Assembly: GCA_954871525.1 (NCBI GenBank)
Contig: OX940862.1
Coordinates: 41,718,232 to 41,782,231 of the forward strand
Direction: 5' to 3'
Length of the DNA: 64,000 bases
Source: Parietaria judaica
Lineage: Eukaryota; Streptophyta; Magnoliopsida; Rosales; Urticaceae
The position numbers and the translations under genes were made by a program. Within the stretch, counting starts at the first letter, position 1, and each line of letters opens with the position of its first letter. The notes beneath the pieces are model-generated. The model made no database searches and had not been told where the DNA came from. It saw nothing but the letters and a program-made list of their open reading frames with translations. Positions 23,676-36,854 of this stretch are shown here, piece by piece.

Positions 23676-23794
23676 ATTAGAGGATAAAACCGCGCTTTGC
23701 GCGGTTGCGGTCATAAACGAATAAATTGAAGCTCAAAAGGCACAACAAATGCGGTCATAAACGAATAAATTGAAGCTCAAAAGGCACAACAAAC
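23676..23794 (-). repeat. Helitron-end-like hairpin plus 44-bp tandem duplication
   Basis: The minus strand carries a GC-rich hairpin, CCGCGC-aaa-GCGCGG, followed after about 10 bases by CTAA and then T. This is the layout of Helitron 3' termini (hairpin, CTRR, insertion before T). Directly beside it is an exact tandem duplication of 44 bp (23707-23750 and 23751-23794). No Rep/helicase ORF and no matching 5' TC end were found. Confidence 0.4.
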
Positions 23795-25454
23795 CAAAAC
23801 GACTCTTTTATGAATAAAAAAACTTAAAGAGATATATATATATATATAACTTAATTGTTTCACCATAATTATTGCCAAATAAATCACAATCTCTAAATTT
23901 AAACTTCCACTTTTCAAGAATAATCTTAGTTCTTGAATTATCATTCTTCCCAATTGCATTTAAAACCCCGACTTATGTGACGTTTGATGTCTAGATACTC
24001 ATGTGTTATATTTTGTTATATGAATACAATTTACTCTAAAAGTACATTACTTTTAATTTTGTAATTATATATGTATATTGTATATTGTCAACATTCCTCA
24101 CATGGAGTGCTCTTGGAGTTCACTCAATTTCAAAGTGAACAAAATAAATAATAATTTTAGCAAGGAAAAAAAATCAGACTCTGCACGAACTCTGACTCTA
24201 GAAGTTCTAGATTCGACTTTTTCACGATTATCTTCGATAATCTTCGATTATCCGTCTTACCGGTAGCTATCGGTAAGAAGACCATGACAGAACTTTTTTG
24301 GCATTTTAATGTTTTATCAATATTACAAACTTAGTATATATAAGCTAAAGATATATTTTATAAGTTTTTCGTCGAAAAGTATCGAAAAGTGTCAATAATT
24401 CGTCGATAATTATCGAAAAATGTCGGTAATCGGCAAGCTACAGTATTATAAATTTTCCATCGGTTAATCGGTAAGCTATCGAAAAATCCATCGAAAACGG
24501 TAAACGATTTATCGGCAAATTCGGTAAGTTGAACCTTGTCTAGAACTATTGCTTGTATTCTATTATTTTTAGAATCAAACTCTGCACGAAATAATGATAT
24601 ATAAGTAATTTATTTTTATTAATTTTTAAAAGGTTGACTTATGACTATAATTATCTTCATGTCTATACATTTTGGCTAATGTATATTTTGTTGTTTTATT
24701 ATTTTTTAAGGTAGTTATCTTTATAAAAAAAAAATGCGGTAGCTCTCTTTGTCTATAAAACCAGTAAAAAAATATTAACAAAGAAGAAAACGGTCAAAAT
24801 CAAACCATAAAACTATACAATATGTTGAGTTAATACCTTGATGAATTATATTGAAATTTGGATATATCTTTGCAACAACATCTCCACCATGTCGATTTAG
24901 AATCCCGGTGTATTTTTAATCGAGTGCGAGTCATCACAAACATCAATGATACATGGTCAAACAAAAGAACAAACCTTAGCAATTAACTTGTTGCAAAAAA
25001 TTACCATGGAGATCGATTTTAAACATCTCTCCAATTGTTATACATCGTCGTGTCACTTAGTTAAAGTGGCATGTTGGTTGTAGAACAATACTAAAAATAT
25101 TTTTCTTTCTTTCTCGGATATTCAAAGAATATTCAAAGTATCTATAGCTCTATCTAGTTATTGCGATTAATTTTTAAGAAGAATATATATATGATCAAAC
25201 ATGTTTAGTGAAAATGAAGGGAATTAACAAAAAAAAAAAAACTCATATTAAAAGAGATAACAAAAAAATAATTATATATAAAATAAAAAATAGAAGATTA
25301 GTAAACTATAGAAAACAGAAGATTACTTATCTTACATCGAAGAGATAATTCATATTAGAAGGATATTCATGAAATAAAAAATAAATATAAATGATTTAAG
25401 TTTACATAGATCAATATATTTTAGTAATTAAAAAAATAATGAAAGAAATTAGGA
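23795..25454. other. AT-rich intergenic, no gene; cgataa/cggtaa-rich patch
   Basis: No coding region. Between about 24195 and 24540 short motifs such as tcgataat, atcgaaaa and atcggtaa recur on both strands, giving a patch able to fold on itself, possibly an old MITE. A short TA run lies at 23829-23848. Confidence 0.4.
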
Positions 25455-26278
25455 GTGAAAATTTTGTACTCGGTTCCCGATTTTGTCCCGGTTCTGGTCC
25501 CGGTACCGAACCGTTTTTGGCAAAAAATCAGTTTTTTCTTTTTAGTATAACCTAAAAAGGGACGTCCCGGTTCCGGTTTTAAAAACCAAAACTAAAACCA
25601 ATTCAAAATATGAAATTCCCGGTTTTCTTGTCCCGGTTCCGGTTTTATGTCGTTTTGTTATAAGTTTGTCGTTTTTTAGCATGTCATTTCTTTTAAGTCG
25701 TTAACTATTATGTTCTTAATCTATTATTTCATTTTTTCAGCCCATTATTTTAACATGTCATTTATTTTTCAGCCATAACTTGGTATTTTATTTAACACGT
25801 CATATCTTATATGTTGTTTTGTTATAAAAAATAATTTGTTTGTACTCGGTATTTACTATTTAGCATTTTAGACTCGGTTTTTTGCACTGAGATTTGAATT
25901 TGGTATTGTTAAGCTCACGACGTGAACTCGGATCTTGCATTTGTTTATTTTGTATTTTGCTTTTGTACTCGGATTTGGTATTTTACGTTTTGGATTTACT
26001 CGGATTTGGTATTTTACATTTTGTATTTACTCGGATTTGGTAATTTTCATGTTTCTATCTTGGATTTTGTCCCGGATTTGTCCCGAATTTTGGTCCTAAA
26101 AAAATCAGGATTTTAATTGGTGTCCTAATCCCGGTCCCGGTTCCGATTTAAATAAAAAACAAGGATTTTTAATAACCAAAACCAAAACCGGGACAGAAAA
26201 CTGTGTCCCGGCTTTTCCGGGACAGGGACAAAAAATAGTCAAATTCCCGGTTCCCGTTTCTGGTTTCAGCCTAGTTAA
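25455..26278. repeat. Possible hAT-like MITE rich in 'cccggttccgg'
   Basis: The left end (from about 25451, taggagtgaaaat...) and the right end, read in reverse (ctaggctgaaacc... ending about 26275), both lead into repeated tcccggttcc motifs in inverted orientation. The interior has repeats of 'actcggatttggtattttac' (25975-26045). This end structure resembles hAT-type non-autonomous elements, but I could not find a convincing 8-bp duplication. Confidence 0.4.
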
Positions 26279-26816
26279 AATACATATTGGCTTCTCAGAG
26301 ATTAATAAACTATACAAAATATCCTTTAACCTATTTAGTTCTCTTTGAATTCAATAATAAAAATAAAAATGACTTATTCTCTTTGATTTATTTATTCTTC
26401 TTGTTTGCCTGCCAACGAATCAAGATAAGAACTAATAATATAAGTTGTTTATTAGTCTCTTAGGTACTAATAATGTAAAAATGTACTAATAAAGGCTCAA
26501 TCATACTTTTGTATATAGAGAATCATATATCTACTTATTAGAAACATATTGAAATAGATTACCTAACTTTTGATACCATAAGATTTATCGCCTCCGTTGA
26601 TTCAGTTCGTTCATGACCCGTCTTACCCAACCGGCTGTGAAATATGAAGAGACGTAGACTTGATCAATACAATTTGGTAGGCATGATAAACCGACAGTGC
26701 TTCCACAGACATGTGAAAAGGAACCCAAGAGAGAAGAAGAATAATTAGTGAGAGATTGTTTTGCTAATGTGATAAGTGACTAAAACATGTTGCGATGATC
26801 TACATCCATATTTTTC
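26279..26816. other. AT-rich spacer, no feature seen
   Basis: No gene or clear element end was seen before the Copia LTR. Confidence 0.4.
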
Positions 26817-27371
26817 TGTGAGCTTAAGCTTGACTAAGTCCGGGTGACGACCAGAACCCAGGACGAGCAAAAACACTTGCGAGGAGTCAGCCCGGGTACC
26901 GACTAGAACAGAAGACGGACAGCCGTTCAGCCCAGCTCGGGTGAACACGAGCAGAGAGTCCGGATAGAAAGCAAGTTCAGCCCGGACCATACGAGTAGGT
27001 CAGCTCGGGGACAGAGAGACTGTCTGGGCAGGAAAGGGAAACTCTACCCAGAAAGGAAAATGCGTAGCTTGGGGAGCAAGCAAATCAAGTCAAATATTTG
27101 GCGAGATTATTTAGGGTAGTTTCCAGATTTAGTGCGATTCTGTTAGCTAGGGTTTTGCCTATGTGAGGCGTACATAAACCTAGCATTGTATACATTGTAA
27201 GTAGAGAGCCGTGAGTCGAGTTGTAAAGAGTCCATTAGAGTTTCGAGTTATCTCTTTGTAATTTTGGCTTCGAATTAATCATAGAAACCTTTCTCCTATT
27301 CGTGTTCTTGAGTTTGTTTTATTCTTGTGATATTCGTGATTTTTTGCAGATCCATGTATTGGGATCCAACA
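26817..27371 (+). repeat. 5' LTR of the Copia element
   Basis: 555 bp with TG...CA ends. It shares most of its length with 34407-34936. Confidence 0.9.
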
Positions 27372-27373
27372 AG

Positions 27374-27385
27374 TGGTATCAGAGC
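27374..27385 (+). other. Primer-binding site (tRNA-Met type)
   Basis: TGGTATCAGAGC, two bases after the 5' LTR end. Confidence 0.9.
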
Positions 27386-27395
27386 ACAATCGAAG

Positions 27396-30300
27396 ATCAT
27401 GACTTCATCATAATCGACAATCGGAAATCTGGTGGTGAAGAAACCAGAATTCAGGGAAGGCACGGTGACACTCCATTACCCCATGCTCACGAAGAGCAAT
27501 TACGCCGTGTGGGCGTTGAAGATGAGGGTGAATCTGCAGGCGAAGGGAGTATGGGAAGCCATTGAAGGTGGCGATTCTGAAGGACGCAAAGAAATAATGG
27601 CACTCGCAGCAATCTACAAGGTCGTTCCAGAAGAACTCCTTCTCATGCTCTCCGAGAAGGATTCCGCAAAAGAAGCATGGAAGACGCTTCAGATTATGCA
27701 CACGGGCGCAGATCGCGTCAAGGATGCCATAGTCCAGACCCTGAAGAGTGAAATTCGAGGTCATGCGGATGAAGGAATGCGATTTGGTGGACGACTTCGC
27801 TCTGAGACTCGCGTCCATTGTGACTGGCATACGCTCTCTAGGAGACAAGGTGGACGAGACCACCGTTGTCACGAGATTTCTACGTGTGTTGCCTCACAGG
27901 TACATGCAGATAGTGACTTCGATTGAGAAGTTCAGCGACCTCAAGACCATGACGGTCGAGGAGGTTGTTGGGCGTCTCAAAAACCCACGAAGAAAGACTT
28001 CGGGGCTATGGCGATAAAAGAGACGAGCAGAATCTCCTTCTCACGTATGAAGAGTGGACGGCGAGACAGAGGATATCCGGGTGAGCCGAATCTTCCTCAA
28101 GTTTCTTAGGACAGAACAACTACAGTGGAGAGGTCCGAGGACGCGGACAAGGTCGAGAACGAGCTCGAGGCAGAGATTCGCGAGGATGCGAAAGAAGCTC
28201 GAACCGTCAAGAAGGACCAACGAGGAGAGACAAAAGCACGGTGAAGTGCTACACTTGTCAGAAGCTCGGGCACTACGCATCGGAGTGACGGAGCAGGAAC
28301 CAGGCCGATGAGGCGAATCTAGCGAGATTCCCAGACGACCACCCGACATTGTTGTTGTTGGAAATAAGTGGTATCAAGACGACTTCCTTACCACGATAAT
28401 AGCCTCCGGGCCATCCCGGTAACATTTAAAAATTCATTTTAAAGCGGAAATCTTGTTATCGGACCGACGACACGGATATCGGGTAACAATCAAAACGAGA
28501 TCTGATAAATATTTCAAATTTAATATTTTCATATTCATTATTAATAATCTAGTCGAACAGGAAATAAATAGAAAGCAGTAAATGGTCGCATTTATTTACC
28601 CAATGCATAAGGCCGTACCTCAGTTGACGATTCCGGCTGCGCGTTCTGATTTGGGCAGGGCTCTGCCGGGGCTGAGGGAAACTCCCGTGATCTTCCGCGA
28701 TATTATCCTGGATTCCTCGCTACCGAAGCGTGGGCTTCGCTGGCAGGACTCCGTCGCAAAATTTAACTGACGGTTCTTTTAAAGCTACCGGAGAAAAATA
28801 TCTCGTAAGCCGAACCAGAAAAGAGATTAGAAGCAGAAAACTCGCAGACCCTAGAGAGAGAGGGAGAGCTCGAGTTTTTGCTCTGGGGAGAGGTGTGTTA
28901 AATGTGTAGAATGAGCTTCCTATTTATAGGATCAAGCTGTAACCGATTTGGAGATTTTCCCTCCCATTATTCGAATTCTTTTAATTAAATATAAATAATT
29001 ATTTCAATCCAATGATCCAGATTCAATATCATCTAGATCCAATGGATATAATTAATCAGGGATTTAATTAATTGAATAATATAAGATAAGATTAAAATAT
29101 TTAATCTTATCATCATATTATATATTTTTCGAATTATATTATATATATATATATATATTCAAATTCGAATTTGTTAATGATTATCTAGATCCAATGGTTA
29201 AAATTAAATCTTAAACCAATCCAATGGATCAAATCAATTAGGGATAAAGTCAAATACCCTAGGGTTTTACAAAACCCTAATTCGAACTTTTATCTCATAT
29301 TTATTCGAATTTTAATATCATATATATAATGTTAATTAATTTCTAATCCGACGGTTTAAAGATAAGATCTCAAAACCGATCCAACGGACAGAATTAATTA
29401 AGCTAATTCGAAATACCTAAACTTGGTTACCAAGTTTCAATTTCGAATTACATTAGGGTTTGAATCAATTATCTCAATCCAACGGTTGATACTAAATCAT
29501 GACCGATCCAATGGATTAAATTGATTTTAGGGTTTTTGCTATTATACCAAACTTCAGGTATTTATGCCGCAAAAATAAAATCTTAAAGATTGGTTATTCG
29601 AATTTATCTAGGGTTTGTTATACTCAAACCCTAATTCGAAATACACATTAAATAATACATGAATATATATTATTTATTTATTAATATAAATCCTTTAATT
29701 ATTAATTAATTATTAATAAGATATTAATCAAATCCAAATAATCAAATTATATTAATAAACCCTGATCTCTTTGTCACACATTAAATGTCATGGTGCAACA
29801 CCATCATTTAAATTCGTGACATGTGATTTAATTTCATAGTTTATCGAACCGAGTCATAAACTTAGAAAATCCATAAATCACAAACCGTAAGTCAGAATGA
29901 CTTGGTTCAGAAAGCAAAGTTGCTTAGAATTTAATTTAGAACAACATGGTGCTGTTCGAAAATCTAAATTCTAACTTTCTTTTCATCAGTTACTTTCGTG
30001 TACCAAAATATGATACTTTTGCCACGCAAACGATAAAACTATCTGACGTCTGACACAGACTTGTCAGTTTTATAAGTCGAGCCAAATGATTAAACATTAT
30101 CCAGAATGTATTTTAATCACGTACGTATCATCCGTTACGGAGCTATCCTGGGGAGCATGGACCCGTATCACTTAAGCTCCAACGAACTGCTAGTTGTTCG
30201 TCAAACCTCGAAGTGATTCCACTATAGACCCGAGGCTGCACTCTTTAGTGATATGGTATATATTATTCCCTTATATACAACAGGGTGTCCATTAGATTCA

Positions 30301-33300
30301 ATCAAATACCGATTATTGTCCTTTCACTTGATGACCCACACATGAGCAGGCGGTTTATACCGTAATGCCCCTCAATGCATTTTCATCCTTGACTCAGCCA
30401 GTAATATTATGAGTAACCCACTTATGGTTTCGATTCATAAGTTGCGCACGGGTACCTCTCACTTCTCACCACTGACAATCAAGGGAATCATCATGACTCT
30501 GAAGAGAGCTGTGTGATGCCCATATCTATGATCAAGCAATCCTTACTACTGACTATCATGTTCCCAAAATAATAGTGTTGGGAACAACGGTAATATCTTG
30601 TGTTCTTTAATGGTTAAATCAAAGAACAATCAAGCCAGCAGCTTGGACTCATGACCACTCAGGACTTAGAACTAATATCCATTTGATCATCATTTTGCGA
30701 CTCAACTACAAGTTGTCAGTGACGGTCTTATATGACAACTTCTCGAGTTTAAGTCAGGTCTAGTCCAGTATGAAGACGCTTCATACTTAATGCACTTCTA
30801 GTGAGTGTTGACACACACAAAATCCAGAATAGGATTGTCACTTCAGTCACATTAATGACCTTACCGATTAATGGGCTCCCACCCAGTTAATCAGGTCATG
30901 GACATTTTAAGTTCATTTATTATGTTTATTAATTCTTCCTCACATGACTCCTTTGTGATAATAATAACATAATTGCATCCTTTATGAACTAAGGAATCAA
31001 ACATTCTATTTTACTCTACAGAAACTATAATAAGATTAACATAATAAGTACCATCTTTATTCAACGACTTGTCATAATCTTTTACAAATGGGTAAATATC
31101 TTGTTTACGGACACATATGTCCAACAGTTGTTTGCCGAGCAGGTAATGCACCTGGCCGGACAGAATGGCGAGCACAAAGCCGAGGAGGACTGTCCGGAGG
31201 ATATCAACGAGCAGCTAATCGGCGAGGAGAAAGCCGAGCATAGCCGCTCGGAGGATTCAGCGAGCAGCTAATCGGCGAGGAAAATGCCGAGCAGCGCTGC
31301 TCGAAGAAGATCAGCAAGCCTCATCGAGGACAAGGTTTTTGCAAACCTCCTCACACACGATGAGAAGAGAGTACGTACCGATGTATGGTATCTTGAAAAC
31401 GGTGCGAGCAACCACATGACCGGGGACCGAGCTAAGTTTGAAGAGCTCGATGAGAATATCACGGGCAACGTGAAATTCAGCGACGAGTCCGTCGTAGAGA
31501 TCAAATGCAGAGGGTCGATCCTGTTCGAGTGCAGGAATGGCGACCAGCGTTTGATGACCCAGGTCTACTTTATCCCAAAGTTGAATAGCAACATCATTAG
31601 TCTGGGACAGATGACGGAGATCGGGATTACGGTGGTGCTAGCCGGGTCCCACTTGAAGATGTTGACCAAGGAAAGAGTGTTGTTGATGAAGGTGGAGCGG
31701 ACACCCAACAGACTCTGCAAGATCCTCCTAAAGACATGCCAGCCCGTCTGCCTCATGGCGTCGATGATCCGGCTTGGCTGTGGCACGCTCGACTCGGACA
31801 CGTGAATTTTCACGTGCTCAAGATGATGGGCGAGAAGAATTTGGCCTTCGGAGTTCCCAAGATTGAACACCCCGACCAACTATGTGAAAGTTGTATGATC
31901 GCGAAGCAGGCGAGGATACCCTTCCCGATCAAGGCCAAGTTTCGAGCCGAAAAACCCCTACAGTTGGTGCATGCCGACATATGCGGTCCGATCACCCCAG
32001 CGACCACGGCCGGAAACAAGTATTTATTTCTACTTGTTGACGACTACAGTCGTTGGATGTGGGCGTTTATGCTCAAGGAGAAAACTGAGGAGAAGAATTC
32101 ACTTCACATCAGTTCGGAGTATTCTGCGACGAGGAAGGAATTCAGCGACACCTGTCCGCACCCCAGACGCCTCAGCAAAACGGCGTTGTGGAACGACAAA
32201 ACCGGAGTGTGATGGACACAGCGATGAGCTTGCTCAAGAGTATGCAAGTTTCGGGCAGGTTTTGGAGAGAAGTAGTGAGACATGCGGTCTATCTGCTTAA
32301 TCATTTGCCGACCAAGGAACTAGGAGAGTGCACTCCCTACCAGGCATGGTACGGGAAGAAACCCCACTTAGAACACTTGAAAGTGTTTGGGAGAACCGCA
32401 CATGTGAAGATTGCGGGCCCACGTCTCAAGAAGCTGGATGATAGGAGTCATAAGATGGTGTACCTTAGAGTCGAGGAAGGGACCAAGGCCCATAGATTCT
32501 ACGATCCACGATGCGACATACTCCAAGTGAGCAGAGATGTTGTGTTCGAAGAGGAGATGAAGTGGGATTGGCGCGACGAGAAGGGAGCACCTGAGCAGAA
32601 CTCAGTAAAGTTCACTGTCGAAGACGACCAGGATGTTGCCGAGCAGGACCAGCCCGGAACACCCAACTTGGGAACAGTCTTGCCAGAAACGAGGGAACCC
32701 AGCTCGGGAGAGAGCACCACAGACACCAAGCCCGAGCAGGACCAGCCCGTCTAGCTCGGGAGATTCCTCCATTAAAGACGGCCCACGAGGATCCTGACCT
32801 CTAGCTGAGATATACGAGCAGACTTAGGAGGTGATCTGAAGGAATTATCATTGCTATGCGCAGAGGAGCCAGCCAATTTCCAAGAGGCAGCAACCGAGCA
32901 GGAGAGGCAGGAAGCGATGAAGAAGGAAATGGAGTCCATTGATAAGAACAGGACATTGGAGCTAACTGACCTACCCAAAGGTCACATGCCCATCGACCTA
33001 AAGTGGGTGTTAAAGCTGAAGAAGGACACCGACGAGAATGTCCTTAAGCACAAGGCAAGACTGGTAGCTAAAGGCTACGTGCAGAAGAAAGGCATTAAAC
33101 TTTGACGAAGTCTTTGCTCCAGTGGCGAGACTGGACACGATCAGATTGATCCTAGCCCTAGCAGCGCATCGAGGATGGGATGTTCACCATTTGGATGTCG
33201 AATTGGCATTCCTAAACGGTGACCTCGAGGAAGAAGTGTACGTCAGACAACCAGAGGGGTTCGGCGTCACAGGCGAGGAGCAGAAGGTGTACAGGCTATC

Positions 33301-34369
33301 CAAGGCCCTATACGGGTTGAGACAAGCACCGAGAGCGTGGAACATATGCCTCGACAAAAGCTTAAAGAACCTTGGATTCACGAAGTGCCTGAGAGAGCAG
33401 GCAGTCTACACCAGGGGTACCAGACAGGAGACTCTGATCGTGGGAGTGTATGTGGACGACCTGGTCGTCACAGGATCCAGCGCAGGAAGCGTAGATGGAT
33501 TTAAGCAGCAGATGATGGCCGAATTAGAGATGAGCGATCTCGGATTACTTTCGTACTATCTCGGGATTGAGGTGGAACAGAGGAAAGACTGTGTTAACGC
33601 TGAAGCAGTCGGCCTATGCGAGGAAGATCCTTAAGCAGTTCAAGATGGAGGATTGTAACTCGAGCAAGTACCCTATGGAGGCGAAGCTGCAGCTCGGGAA
33701 GGATGCTGAAGGGAAGAAAATGGATCCCACGGAGTACAGACGCGTGATCGGGTGTTTGAGGTAACTCACTCATACCCGACCAGATATAGCTTACGCCGTC
33801 GGGATAGTCAGTCGCTCTATGGAGAAGCCCACAAGTGCACACCAGCAAGCGGTGAAGCACATCTTGCGTTGCGTGAAGGGAACGAAAGACTACGGGATCC
33901 AGTACCACCGAGGACGTGGAGCAGAAGTACTAGTCGGCTTTATGGACAGTAATCTAGCCGGTGATGTTGATGATAGAAAGAATATCGGAGGGATGGCGTT
34001 TTATCTTAACGGGAATCTAATCACATGGCAGTACCAGAAGCAGCAGACAGTAGCTCTATCCTCGTGTGAAGCGGAGTTCATGGCGGCAACCGCAGCACTA
34101 TGTGGTCGAAGGGGCTACTCAGTGAGATGACGGGTTCCGAGCAGAATCCACCAACTCTCTACGTGGACAAAAAATCTGCAATTGCGTTGATGAAGAATAC
34201 ATTGTTCCACGGACGGAGGAAACATATTGACACGAAGTATCATTATATTCGTGAGTGTGTGGAGAAGCGACAGATCGTCGGAGAGTTCATTAGCACAAGG
34301 GAACAACGAGCAGATATTCCTACCAAGGCATTGGCGAGAGAAGTTCGCAGTTATGAGAGAGTTGCTTGA
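27396..34369 (+). pseudogene. Copia gag-pol pseudogene
   Basis: Gag (27432-28017, two frames) has TKSNYAVWALKMR and IMHTGADRVKDA, then breaks. After the nested solo LTR, the protease region (31284-31805) has LENGASNHMTG, with Glu where Asp is usual. Integrase (31736-32330) shows HARLGHVNF, the C-x2-C of LCESCMIAKQ and HADICGPI. It then has a deletion and frameshift before VERQNRSVMD. RT runs across 32851-33634 in two frames (SIDKNRTLELTDLP, HLDVELAFLNGDLEEEVYVRQPEGF, YVDDLV). RNase H is in 33567-34369 (SNLAGDVDDRKN, LSSCEAEFMAA, KHIDTKYHYIRE). Several frameshifts and stops mean no functional product. Confidence 0.9.
28356..31126 (-). mobile_element. Solo LTR, 2.77 kb, nested in the Copia element
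   Basis: Sequence with TGTTGGA...TCCAACA ends and an exact duplication GTTGT (28351-28355 and 31127-31131). It interrupts the Copia gag region. The minus strand has a TATA box (ctataaatagg, about 28928-28918) followed by a transcript-start-like region, so U3 is to the right and U5 to the left. A remnant of the same family with its primer-binding site lies at 45265-45530, which confirms that the left end is the U5 end. The LTR is unusually long. No coding region is credible inside; the open frames are short. Confidence 0.9.
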
Positions 34370-34392
34370 AGTAAAGAGTGTAGCAAGTCAAG

Positions 34393-34406
34393 CTTATGGG
34401 GGAGAA
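34393..34406 (+). other. Polypurine tract of the Copia element
   Basis: CTTATGGGGGAGAA directly before the 3' LTR, the classic Copia polypurine tract. Confidence 0.85.
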
Positions 34407-34936
34407 TGTGAGCTTAAGCTTGACTTAGTCCGGGTGACGACCAGACCTAGGACGAGCAGAAACACTTGCGAGGAGTCAGCCCGGGTACCGACCAGAACAG
34501 AAGACGGACAACCGTTCAGCCAGCTCGGGTAAACACGAGCAGAGAGTCCGGATAGAAGGCAAGCCCAGCTCGGGGACAGAGAGACTGTCCGGGCAGGAAA
34601 GGGAAACTTTATCCAGAAAAGAAAACGCGTAGCTTGAGGAGCAAGTAAATCAAGTCAAAGATTTGGTGAGGTTATTTAGGGTAGTTTCCAGATTTAGTGC
34701 GATTCTGATAGCTAGGGTTTTTCCTATGTGAGGCCTATATAAACCTAGCATTGTATACATTGTAAGTAGAGAGCCGTGAGTCGAGTTGTAAAGAGTCCAT
34801 TAGAGTTTCGAGTTATCTCTTTGTATTTATGCCTTCGAATTAATCAAAGAAATCTTTCTCCTATTCGTGTTCTTGAATTTGTTTTATTCTTGTAATATTC
34901 GTGATTTTTCGCATATCCATATATTGGGATCCAACA
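34407..34936 (+). repeat. 3' LTR of the Copia element
   Basis: 530 bp, TGTGAGCT...CCAACA. It lacks about 25 bp present in the 5' copy, around its 'cccggaccatacgagtagg' segment. Confidence 0.9.
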
Positions 34937-36161
34937 ATTTCTCTCTTTATATTATACTATGCTTGTAGATATAATCATATAATCATGGAGATCGATTCAT
35001 ATGCATGTACATACGTTGTTTATGGATTGACTACTCATTAATTATAATTTATTGAGAAAATTCTGTTCATATTATCGATTCATATAAAAAACCTTTGAGC
35101 TTTTTTTACTTGATTCTTTTGTAAATATAAAAGCCAATGAATGCATATAAATATATGTAAGCGTTTGAAAATTATATATATGTGTAATAATATGTAAGAC
35201 TAATCGATGCATTAATATATTGTATGTTACATGGATAATCAATGCATACTCGTTTTTCTCTTATACACGTATATGTGATATTACTTGTTTGTGTAAAAAA
35301 TTAAAAATTCCGAAAAAATAGGAATAGAGAAACTCTTGTTTTTCATTATGCCATGTTAACAACATGAGATTTTCCTTTTATATATATATATATAATTTGT
35401 GGTTTTTGAATACTACTGTTATTGATTTTTTAAAAAATATATATATTCCGATGCATTAGTATAAATTGTATTTATGCCATAATTTATTTTTACCAGTCAA
35501 GCACATCTATCGTTTGTTAGTCCAATTTATGGGTATTCCGATAAAGTTTGTTGATGCCGAAAAATGGATCAAACACTATAGTGGCCCAAACTTGGATATT
35601 GGGCCGGGAGTCAGATGACTCTCGGACCTACCTCTGTGGAGTGGCGATTCTTCTGGTGAGCGGGGGGTAGATGGCGGAGACGGGAGTTGGATGGCGCTCG
35701 CACCTTCCTCTGGGGAGTCGGCGATTCCTCCAGTGAGCCGCGAATTCCTTCGACGCTTCCGATCTTATTTAACTATTCCGCTCCCACGTTTAGTCAGATA
35801 TTTATGAGAAGATAAGAAAACGGTGATTTTATAGCCATAAAGAGCGTTAGAAACTAATGTTTCGAGTTACCCTTTTGTTGAAATATAGCTCCTTTTTAAA
35901 AGAGGGTCTGGGGACGTAAGGGCAATAATAATATTGTAATTTTAGTCTCGTTACGATGCGCAAACAACGCGTTTCATTTATATAATTATTTTTCCATTTT
36001 TTGGGCTTCTCGGTTTGAGATATAGCTACTAGGGGTTGTTTTTGGGCCAAAAATAGATTTGGCAAAATCACCCGTAACAAGGTTTATAAACGATTTTTAA
36101 AAATCAATAACGATTTTGTCGATCTGATTTTATCGGTATATTGCAAAACCCATGAGGTTTC

Positions 36162-36196
<35 letters not shown>

Positions 36197-36385
36197 TAAT
36201 AGTTGAAGTAAAAAATATATTAAATTTCAAGAGCATATATGAATTTCTGAGAAATTTGAGAGATTATGAAGAAAAAAAATGTTGAAGAAATTAAAAAAAA
36301 AAGTGTTGAAGCAAAGAACGACCTCATCTAGAGAAAACGACATAAATTGGCGTTGGAAGAAAGAAGGAAAGAAAAGTAAATAAAA
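34937..36385. other. AT-rich intergenic with a small tandem duplication
   Basis: No gene is seen. A GC-richer patch at about 35606-35745 contains two diverged copies of a segment of about 72 bp (gggagt...atgg.gctcg.acct.cctctg.ggagt.ggcgatt). A (TA)n run lies at 36163-36193. Confidence 0.5.
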
Positions 36386-36854
36386 GGGTTAATGATGGCA
36401 AAAATACTCAAAGTTTGGTCAAAGAACCCTTCGGGTACTCAAACTTTAAAAATGGTGATAAAAATACCCAAAGTCATATTTGGGGAGTTGACCACTCCAA
36501 TCTCATAACACCATTAATTTACATGTTAACTCTGACCACGCAGACAAACGTGGGTTGCCGACAGAACAATTTTTTCCACGTTGACAAGCCCACATCAGCC
36601 TCGTTTACGAGAAAACAGCGAATTAAACTCCTAAGTAATACTATTTAATACAACTAATTGAACCTCTAATGATTACACTTAACGAAATAGATTTTTCCAC
36701 GTGGCCAGAGTTATTGGGTAAGTTAATGGCGTTACAAGAATGAAGTGGTCAACTCCTCAAATGTGACTTTGGGTATTTTTGCCACCACTTTTAAACTTTG
36801 GGTACCCGAGGGGTTCTTTGACAAAACTTTAGGTATTTTTGCCTTTATTAACCC
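36386..36854. mobile_element. Mutator-type MITE, 469 bp
   Basis: Exact 9-bp target-site duplication TAAATAAAA (36377-36385, 36855-36863). The ends form a terminal inverted repeat of about 140 bp: GGGTTAAT.A.GGCAAAAATAC at both ends, with 'gtcaaagaaccc.tcgggtac' and 'ggagttgaccact' conserved in both arms. There is no coding capacity. The 9-bp duplication and long TIR place it with MULE-derived MITEs. Confidence 0.92.

Larger units (their letters stand above)
26817..34936 (+). mobile_element. Degenerate Ty1/Copia element (Tork-like), split by a solo LTR
   Basis: 5' LTR 26817-27371 (TGTGAGCT...CCAACA) and 3' LTR 34407-34936 flank a tRNA-Met primer site, a broken gag-pol and a polypurine tract. 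The flanks are TTTTC and ATTTC, a 5-bp duplication with one mismatch. The LTRs differ in length (555 versus 530 bp) and at many positions, so the insertion is older than the others in the window. A solo LTR of another family (28356-31126) is nested between gag and protease. Domain order (protease, integrase, RT, RNase H) is Copia. Confidence 0.93.

Noticed and set aside
27374..27385. tRNA-Met-like sequence TGGTATCAGAGC (also at 45270, 49641 and 56323)
   Set aside because: Only the 3' complement of the tRNA is present, placed next to LTR ends. These are primer-binding sites, not tRNA genes.
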